A DNA stretch of 6,133 bases. Source: Ignavibacteriales bacterium (GTDB lineage Bacteria; Bacteroidota; Ignavibacteria; T3Sed10-11). A program made the position numbers and the translations under genes. The DNA lies in contig PWJF01000214.1 in assembly GCA_003560935.1 (NCBI GenBank), positions 1-6,133 of the forward strand. Direction: 5' to 3'. This document shows, piece by piece, positions 1-4,145 of the stretch (within the stretch, counting starts at the first letter, position 1; every line of letters begins with the position of its first letter). The notes beneath the pieces were generated by a model, which did not search any database, was not told the DNA's origin, and was given only the letters and a program-made list of their open reading frames with translations.

Positions 1-153
1 ATCGTCTGCTTCGAGAATAACCGTCTTCGCAAGCACCTTCCCCGATTCATGGATTGCGTGCGCAACCTGCTGGGCGGTAAACGCTTGCGGGTGTGTTATC
101 ACTTCGTACGGGATGGAGTTTTCGTGCATAAATGCTTTAAATTTTTCGTTCAT
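1..153 (-). CDS. YbaK-type aminoacyl-tRNA deacylase, N-terminal part (gene runs off the window)
   Basis: Only the first 51 codons are present; the 3' end lies beyond base 1. The peptide begins MNEKFKAFMHENSIPYEV and continues with an HPQAFTAQQVA block at residues 21-31 and GKVLAKTVIL at 38-47. This is the normal N-terminus of the YbaK/aminoacyl-tRNA synthetase-associated domain, whose stand-alone members hydrolyse mischarged aminoacyl-tRNA in the cytoplasm. Lys43 in the AKTVI motif sits where the family's functional lysine is found. The ATG at 153 is well supported: a strong GGAGGT lies at 164-159 with a 5-base spacer. The gene is separated from the ECF sigma gene by about 337 bases, so it is probably its own transcription unit and not part of the kinase operon. 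Substrate specificity (Cys-tRNAPro, Ala-tRNAPro or other) cannot be read from this fragment. Confidence 0.85.
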   Translation of the reverse strand, partial: MNEKFKAFMHENSIPYEVITHPQAFTAQQVAHAIHESGKVLAKTVILEADD

Positions 154-354
154 TACGGACCTCCAATTCTTGGGGATATGAAAAAGCGGAGTGGACAGTA
201 CAAAGCGGCGATCGACACTTAAAACTAATCGATGTGCACCGATTAACGTCGATTTCCGGTGGGGATTCTATTGTCCGATTCGATTCATCAGCAGAGGTTT
301 CCATGGTGACCTCGTGACGTTCCTGATAACGGAAATCTATAGTTTAAATTTGTG

Positions 355-383
355 AAAAGCAATAGTGAGTATTGCCTCTTTTT
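355..383 (-). terminator. Possible weak (bidirectional) intrinsic terminator after the kinase-sigma operon
   Basis: A perfect 6-bp stem, GCAATA (359-364) with TATTGC (370-375), closes a 5-base loop. Read on the minus strand it is preceded by an A-rich stretch and followed by TTTTC. Read on the plus strand it is followed by CTCTTTTT. The stem is short and only one third GC, and the minus-strand U-tract has just four bases, so efficiency would be modest. Its position about 115 bases after the sigma factor stop and before the YbaK-type gene fits a transcription boundary. Confidence 0.35.
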
Positions 384-472
384 ATAGTAAGTTACTGTGG
401 AGCTTCGTAATAATATGCAGTCGTATGAAAATGAGGATCGGAATTTTGATACCGAAAAAGCAAGATAAATTT

Positions 473-484
473 CCGGCTCGCCGG
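473..484 (-). other. Short GC-rich hairpin just after the sigma factor stop
   Basis: CCGG-CGAG-CCGG forms a compact 4-bp stem and tetraloop that starts 6 bases past the sigma factor stop codon. On the minus strand it is followed by AAATTTATCTTGCTTTTT, so the T-run is about a dozen bases too far away for a classical intrinsic terminator. It may act as a 3'-end stabilising structure or part of a weak termination zone with the hairpin at 359-375. It could also be chance. Confidence 0.25.
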
Positions 485-490
485 GGCGAA

Positions 491-1051
491 TTACAAGTCC
501 TTAAATTGTTCAAGAGCCTTTCTCAACTCACACCGTGCAGTAAAGAGTCGGGATTTGACTGTTTTTTCGGGTATCCCGAGAATCTCGGAAATTTCGCGAT
601 ACGATAATTCTCCAAAATGTTTCAGTATTATAATTATCCCCTGCTCCGGTTTTAAGTGTTGCAAGGCACTCTCAAGATTGTGAACCGTATCTGCTTTTTG
701 AAGAATGACATCCGGAGCTTCATCAACCGAGATACAACTCTCTTCGATTAAATGTATCATGCGGTCATGATGATGCAGAAAGTTAATGCTTTCGTTTACT
801 GCAATCCGGTAGATCCAGGTATGAAATCTCTTCTGTTGATCGAACGTGTTTAATTTTTCAAAAGCTTTGACAAACACATCCTGAAGAACATCGGCAGCAT
901 CGTCGCGATCACCGATCATTCGGTAGATTAAATTGTAAAGCATAGTCTGATATCTCCTTACAAGGTGACAGAATGCATTGGTGTCACCCTGCAGACACCG
1001 GCGGACAATTTCCCTGTCGGTCTCATCAGAAACGACATGTTCATTCTTCAT
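491..1051 (-). CDS. ECF-type RNA polymerase sigma factor (sigma-70 family, region 2 + region 4)
   Basis: The 186-aa protein has the two-domain build of ECF (group 4) sigma factors. Sigma region 2 covers about residues 26-95, with region 2.2 reading DAADVLQDVF (51-60) and region 2.3/2.4 RFHTWIYRIAVNESINFLHH (75-94). A roughly 30-residue linker follows, then region 4 at about 126-182 with its helix-turn-helix in YREISEILGIPEKTVKSRL (151-169). Such proteins direct RNA polymerase to a small regulon. I chose the ATG at 1051: GAGGA precedes it and the next upstream start (1081) would overlap the kinase by 17 bases with no better ribosome site. The kinase stop TGA at 1067-1065 overlaps this Shine-Dalgarno and only 13 bases separate the genes, so translation is probably coupled. 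No zinc-finger anti-sigma gene is adjacent; the partner is the Ser/Thr kinase. Region 2.2 has DAAD where many ECFs have DAED. The target promoters are unknown. Confidence 0.93.
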   Translation of the reverse strand: MKNEHVVSDETDREIVRRCLQGDTNAFCHLVRRYQTMLYNLIYRMIGDRDDAADVLQDVFVKAFEKLNTFDQQKRFHTWIYRIAVNESINFLHHHDRMIHLIEESCISVDEAPDVILQKADTVHNLESALQHLKPEQGIIIILKHFGELSYREISEILGIPEKTVKSRLFTARCELRKALEQFKDL

Positions 1052-1064
1052 TATATACCTATCC

Positions 1065-3881
1065 TCAAATCGTATTGTCAAGGTATTTTAATCGTGCTTT
1101 TACATCGATCACATCCAATAAATCTTCATCCCCGTTTTTCCAAATATCGAGGAATTGTTTATAGTAAAAAACAGCATTTTCGATGTCCCCAATTTGTTCG
1201 AAAATCCGGCCCAGCATATAGTGTGCACGAATCCAATATCCCTGATACTCAGATCCCAATTGCATATCACCAATGAGACCCAGGTATTTTTCGATCGCTT
1301 TATCCGGATTCCCGGCGATATAATATCCGCGGGCTAAGGGTTCGAGATTTCTTCCCGTGAGATTATGGGCAATTTCAAATGACTCTATAGCGCCTTTATA
1401 ATCTTCCTTTACTAATAAAATCTCTCCGCGTAACACATGATAGGAAGCCTGATCATCCCGAATACTGTGCGAGACACCTGACGCCGCAAGATAATCCCCT
1501 AACCGGTCCTCAATCGTCTGTAACAATTGATTTGCTTCATCAATCCTTCCCATCCTGACATACGTTTTACCGGCAAGAGATAACCAACCAGGTCCCAGAT
1601 AAAGCTCCGATATAATCCGCCCCACCTCGTTCAGCGCTTTTTCGCGTTCATTGATCATTTTTTTCGCATTGTATACAGAAGCTAAATATAAATGATTCCG
1701 GAATTCGCTGAGTTTTGTATCAAACGTTTTATTTAATACAACGGCTTCTCGTAAATAATCAATTGCGATAGAATATTTCCCCTGATACATATTGAGAAGA
1801 GCGATCGACCGCAGACCGCGTGCTTTCTGCCTTTCGTCCGGGAACATAAGCTCGAATGTTTCTCTTGCCTCATCAATTTCACCCATTCTCGCGAGTAAAA
1901 AACCGTATTCATTATTGACATAAACACCTTTGATCAGCTCAGGATATAGTTCAAACCCCTTCCGGTAATTTGTAAGCGCTTCGTCGTTTTTGCCCATACC
2001 GTTGTAACATGACGCAATGTTTATATAAGCACTCGCTTCGTAGGGATCAATCCCGGTCACTTTTTGGAACGCTTCGGCTGCAGACTCATACCGGTCTGTA
2101 ATCATATAGGTGTATCCAATGCGGAACCACCCTTGAAGATCATCGGGAAACTGCGTTAGGTAGGTCCTGTAGTTATCTATTGCTTCATCCCTGTTTCCTC
2201 TCCAGTCCTCAACCACAGCCCGTATCCAGAGTCGCTCTCTCAGCGTGAGTCGATCCATAAGACTCAGTGCTTTATTGAAATGCTCATCTCCTTTCCGCCT
2301 CATACCATCGATATAGTAGGACATTCCTAAATCCGCGTGCGCTAATGCGAAATCCGGATCGATTTCAACTGCCTGATTGAGGAGATCGTATCTCGCGGCT
2401 TTGTCTCTCCCCCCTAATCGTTTTCCCTCGGTATAAATTTTTAATGCTTCCAGTGATGATGTTGTCGCCTCGGGCAATCCTGTATGCTGGTTTGCGATAC
2501 TCATAAGGGACTCACCCAGACTTCGACGTATCTGTTTTGCCAGATTATCGAGAGCTTTTAAAATCTCTCCCTCGTCTTTCGCCTGTGAGGTTTTGATTAC
2601 TAACGGAATTTGAGTGGCGGGCTCGATGATTGTTGCAGTTAATGAATAATTATTCCCGATACGGCTGATTGTCGGAATTACGAGCACCTTAATTCCCTCG
2701 CGAAGTGCAATCTCTGTTGTCAACTCCGCATCGAGGGTCACGACGTTTTCACGCTGCATCCTTTGTAATGTTTGCTGAATACGGACCGGACTAAAGACAT
2801 TGACGTACCTGGATTGTTGGATGCTCACGGTCAGAGCAGTGTTGAGGGATTTATCGAATATCGTATCGCCCGTTTTATTGTCGAAATCCGCAATAATAAT
2901 CCAGTCCCGTTCGGTAAATGGTATCGCTTCTGAGGGATAAAAAAGGAATAGTGCGACCGCAAACCCGACGGTGATAAACAAGACCGGAAAAATTATCCGG
3001 CGAACCGTTCGCCTTTGTGATCGTATTTTTGTCTGAACGGGTATGTGCTTTGTCGATGTACCATCCAGTAACTTTTTAACTCTTAATAAATCGGTAACCA
3101 GTTCATCGGTATGCCCGTACCGCTCATCCCGATCCTTCGCAAGCGCTTTATTTACGATATGCTCTAGCTCCATCGGCACATTCGACCTGAGACTTGTTAA
3201 CGGTTCCGGCTCTTCATTTAAAATCGAATACACGACTGCCTCTGAATATTCGCTTTTGAACGGCAACTGTCCGGCTATCATCTCATAGAGTATTACACCC
3301 AATGACCAGATATCCGTCCGGTGATCTACCTTCTCTCCCCGCGCCTGTTCGGGCGACATATATGGCACCGTACCGACGGTTGCACCCGTTTTTGTCACCT
3401 GTGTCATTGCTGCGCTCCGGGCAAGACCGAAATCCATTATCTTTACCTGTCCCTTAGATGTGATGAAGACATTGCTGCTCTTTATATCCCGGTGGACGAT
3501 TCCTTTTTCGTGGGCTGCCTGTAATCCTTCGGCTATCTGAATTGCGATATCGATTGCTTCATTGATAGGAAGAGGTCCCTGTTCTACTTTTTTATTCAAA
3601 GGAATGCCTTCATACGCAGGCATAACAAGAAACAGTTGTCCGTCAGAGGTTTCATCGATTTCATAAATCGCACAGATGTTGGAATGCTCGAGTGCTGAAG
3701 CTGCACGGGCTTCGTGGATGAAACGGGTTTTATCGTGTTCGGTTACCGCATGACCGGCAGAAAGAAATTTAATTGCGACGGTGCGATCGAGCTTTGTGTC
3801 GTGCGCTTTGTAGACGACGCCCATGCCTCCCTCGCCCAATTTTTCAACGATCGTATAATGGGTAATGGTTTTACCTACCAT
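1065..3881 (-). CDS. Transmembrane Ser/Thr protein kinase with TolB-like domain and TPR repeats
   Basis: The protein has 938 aa. The cytoplasmic Hanks-type kinase domain covers about residues 9-270: glycine loop LGEGGMGVVY (15-24), ATP-binding Lys38 in VAIK, helix-C Glu57, HRDIKSSN with catalytic Asp132, DFG at 150-152, a Thr-rich activation loop (Thr160-Thr171) ending in PYMSPE, and DIWSLG (190-195). All catalytic residues are present, so it should be active. One membrane helix at about 296-315 follows an Arg-rich stretch (positive-inside), placing the rest outside the cytoplasm. Residues ~326-457 form a TolB/FlgO-like domain (DWIIIADFDNKTGD...), and ~472 to the end hold at least eight TPR-like repeats for ligand or protein binding. 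The ATG at 3881 has GGGAGGAG six bases upstream. A TTG two codons earlier abuts that site without spacing and was rejected. The kinase is tightly coupled to the downstream ECF sigma gene, its likely output. Signal and substrates are not shown by the sequence. Confidence 0.93.
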   Translation of the reverse strand: MVGKTITHYTIVEKLGEGGMGVVYKAHDTKLDRTVAIKFLSAGHAVTEHDKTRFIHEARAASALEHSNICAIYEIDETSDGQLFLVMPAYEGIPLNKKVEQGPLPINEAIDIAIQIAEGLQAAHEKGIVHRDIKSSNVFITSKGQVKIMDFGLARSAAMTQVTKTGATVGTVPYMSPEQARGEKVDHRTDIWSLGVILYEMIAGQLPFKSEYSEAVVYSILNEEPEPLTSLRSNVPMELEHIVNKALAKDRDERYGHTDELVTDLLRVKKLLDGTSTKHIPVQTKIRSQRRTVRRIIFPVLFITVGFAVALFLFYPSEAIPFTERDWIIIADFDNKTGDTIFDKSLNTALTVSIQQSRYVNVFSPVRIQQTLQRMQRENVVTLDAELTTEIALREGIKVLVIPTISRIGNNYSLTATIIEPATQIPLVIKTSQAKDEGEILKALDNLAKQIRRSLGESLMSIANQHTGLPEATTSSLEALKIYTEGKRLGGRDKAARYDLLNQAVEIDPDFALAHADLGMSYYIDGMRRKGDEHFNKALSLMDRLTLRERLWIRAVVEDWRGNRDEAIDNYRTYLTQFPDDLQGWFRIGYTYMITDRYESAAEAFQKVTGIDPYEASAYINIASCYNGMGKNDEALTNYRKGFELYPELIKGVYVNNEYGFLLARMGEIDEARETFELMFPDERQKARGLRSIALLNMYQGKYSIAIDYLREAVVLNKTFDTKLSEFRNHLYLASVYNAKKMINEREKALNEVGRIISELYLGPGWLSLAGKTYVRMGRIDEANQLLQTIEDRLGDYLAASGVSHSIRDDQASYHVLRGEILLVKEDYKGAIESFEIAHNLTGRNLEPLARGYYIAGNPDKAIEKYLGLIGDMQLGSEYQGYWIRAHYMLGRIFEQIGDIENAVFYYKQFLDIWKNGDEDLLDVIDVKARLKYLDNTI

Positions 3882-3978
3882 AAACAACTCCTCCCGCCTT
3901 CGCCGGAATCGCGGGCAGTTTTGGAACTTCGTCCATCTTCTCTATAATTCGATAATGCAACATTGTCTGAACGATCAT
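3871..3978 (-). pseudogene. Remnant 5' end of another Ser/Thr kinase gene, cut off before the glycine loop
   Basis: A 35-codon reading frame starts at 3978 with MIVQTMLHYRIIEKMDE. The first 17 residues align without gaps with the usual start of this kinase family (M-I-G-x-T-I-x-HY-x-I-x-EKLGE), including that of the intact kinase next to it (MVGKTITHYTIVEKLGE). A GGAG lies 6 bases before the ATG, so even the ribosome site survives. After residue 17 the similarity stops: the frame runs through a GC-rich palindrome and ends at 3871, overlapping the start of the intact kinase gene. The closing GGVVY resembles a glycine loop but is probably a by-product of the next gene's ribosome site and start. 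What is seen is the peptide; that it is a deletion relic is inferred. It could also act as a short leader ORF whose translation ends 8 bases inside the next gene. Confidence 0.6.
3888..3908 (-). promoter_or_regulatory. Ribosome-binding site of the kinase gene embedded in a degenerate palindrome
   Basis: On the minus strand the sequence ATTCCGGC-GAAG-GCGGGAGG can fold into a stem with one G-G mismatch (pairs 3892:3907, 3893:3906, 3894:3905, 3896:3903, 3897:3902; loop 3898-3901). The descending arm contains the GGGAGGAG Shine-Dalgarno (3895-3888) that sets the kinase start at 3881. A competing pairing, CCCGC (3893-3897) with GCGGG (3911-3915) as read on the plus strand, covers the same site. 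The element looks like a decayed copy of the widespread ATTCCCGC-loop-GCGGGAAT type of extragenic palindrome. Folding would mask the ribosome site, and translation of the upstream remnant frame would open it. The regulatory effect is inference. Confidence 0.4.
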
Positions 3979-4017
3979 CTACATCTCCAATATTTCGAAT
4001 CCGAGTTTTTCTAATAT
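3979..4017 (-). pseudogene. Possible 3' tail of a deleted gene
   Basis: Twelve codons reading ILEKLGFEILEM end with a TAG at 3981-3979 that directly abuts the ATG of the kinase remnant at 3978. Such a zero-gap stop/start is typical of operon junctions, and LEKLGF-like endings are common at the C-terminus of TPR proteins. The frame is closed upstream by a TGA at 4020-4018. Dropping a single base there would join it to FKKITLL, which is encoded by the 16-base repeat shared with the end of the upstream kinase gene. The segment is too short for firm recognition; it may be chance. Confidence 0.25.
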
Positions 4018-4025
4018 TCAATAAT

Positions 4026-4145
4026 GTGATTTTTTTAAATTATCATACTCTCGTCCTTCTGCCGGTAGCTGATAAAAATGTCGTACTCGTAACCTTCAAT
4101 GGTGCTTGTCATTGCGGATGTATTTATTGGTGATTTTTTTAAATT
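4026..4145. repeat. 16-base direct repeat flanking the TIR remnant
   Basis: GTGATTTTTTTAAATT occurs exactly at 4026-4041 and again at 4130-4145, with starts 104 bases apart. The right copy encodes the FKKIT stretch near the C-terminus of the upstream kinase. The left copy lies between the TIR remnant and the possible gene tail, and could encode the same FKKIT in its own frame. It is either a shared C-terminal coding motif of two paralogous genes, a microhomology used in a deletion, or a coincidence helped by the T-run. Confidence 0.6.
4035..4112 (-). pseudogene. Remnant 5' end of a TIR-domain gene
   Basis: A 25-codon frame starts with ATG at 4112 and encodes MTSTIE followed by GYEYDIFISYRQKD, then ESMII and a TAA at 4037-4035. 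YDIFISYRQKD is box 1 of TIR domains. The whole first 20 residues look like the start of TIR-TolB-TPR proteins that I know from Bacteroidota and related phyla, which normally continue for several hundred residues. Here the similarity breaks after the Asp codon at 4055-4053, and no further TIR sequence fits in the remaining 170 bases before the next gene, so most of the gene is missing. The start overlaps the last 17 bases of the upstream kinase gene in another frame, as in tightly packed operons. No good Shine-Dalgarno is visible, which fits translational coupling or loss of function. It is very unlikely to be functional as a TIR enzyme. Confidence 0.72.

Larger units (their letters stand above)
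154..490. other. Intergenic region between the ECF sigma gene and the YbaK-type gene
   Basis: I see no convincing gene in these 337 bases on either strand. They contain the Shine-Dalgarno of the downstream deacylase (159-164), a small perfect inverted repeat (TAATCG at 226-231 and CGATTA at 240-245, 8-base loop), two GTGAC direct repeats at about 305-317, an AT-poor hairpin at 473-484 and an A/T-flanked hairpin at 359-375. A promoter for the deacylase must lie here if it is transcribed separately, but I could not find a -35/-10 pair that I would defend. The small repeats could be protein-binding sites or chance. Confidence 0.6.

Noticed and set aside
226..245. Inverted repeat TAATCG/CGATTA as an operator or terminator
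   Set aside because: Only 6 bp, AT-rich stem with an 8-base loop, no T-run and no matching second copy; not enough to call a site.
300..335. GGAAC-like ECF promoter on the minus strand upstream of the YbaK-type gene
   Set aside because: A GGAAC is present at about 319-323, but no matching -10 at the expected spacing was found.
365..607. 80-codon plus-strand reading frame at the 3' end of the sigma factor gene
   Set aside because: It overlaps the well-supported sigma factor antisense, has no recognisable motif and no clear ribosome site.
1052..1081. Longer sigma factor start at 1081 (ten extra residues MTIRFEDRYI)
   Set aside because: It would overlap the kinase gene by 17 bases, while the ATG at 1051 has a GAGGA upstream and gives the usual ECF length.
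3882..3887. TTG start two codons upstream of the kinase ATG
   Set aside because: The TTG directly abuts the Shine-Dalgarno with no spacer; the ATG at 3881 has a 6-base spacer and matches the family's usual start.
3880..3894. GGVVY in the relic frame as a surviving kinase glycine loop
   Set aside because: These codons are the next gene's ribosome site and start read in another frame, and they differ at the nucleotide level from the intact kinase's glycine-loop codons; coincidence is more likely.
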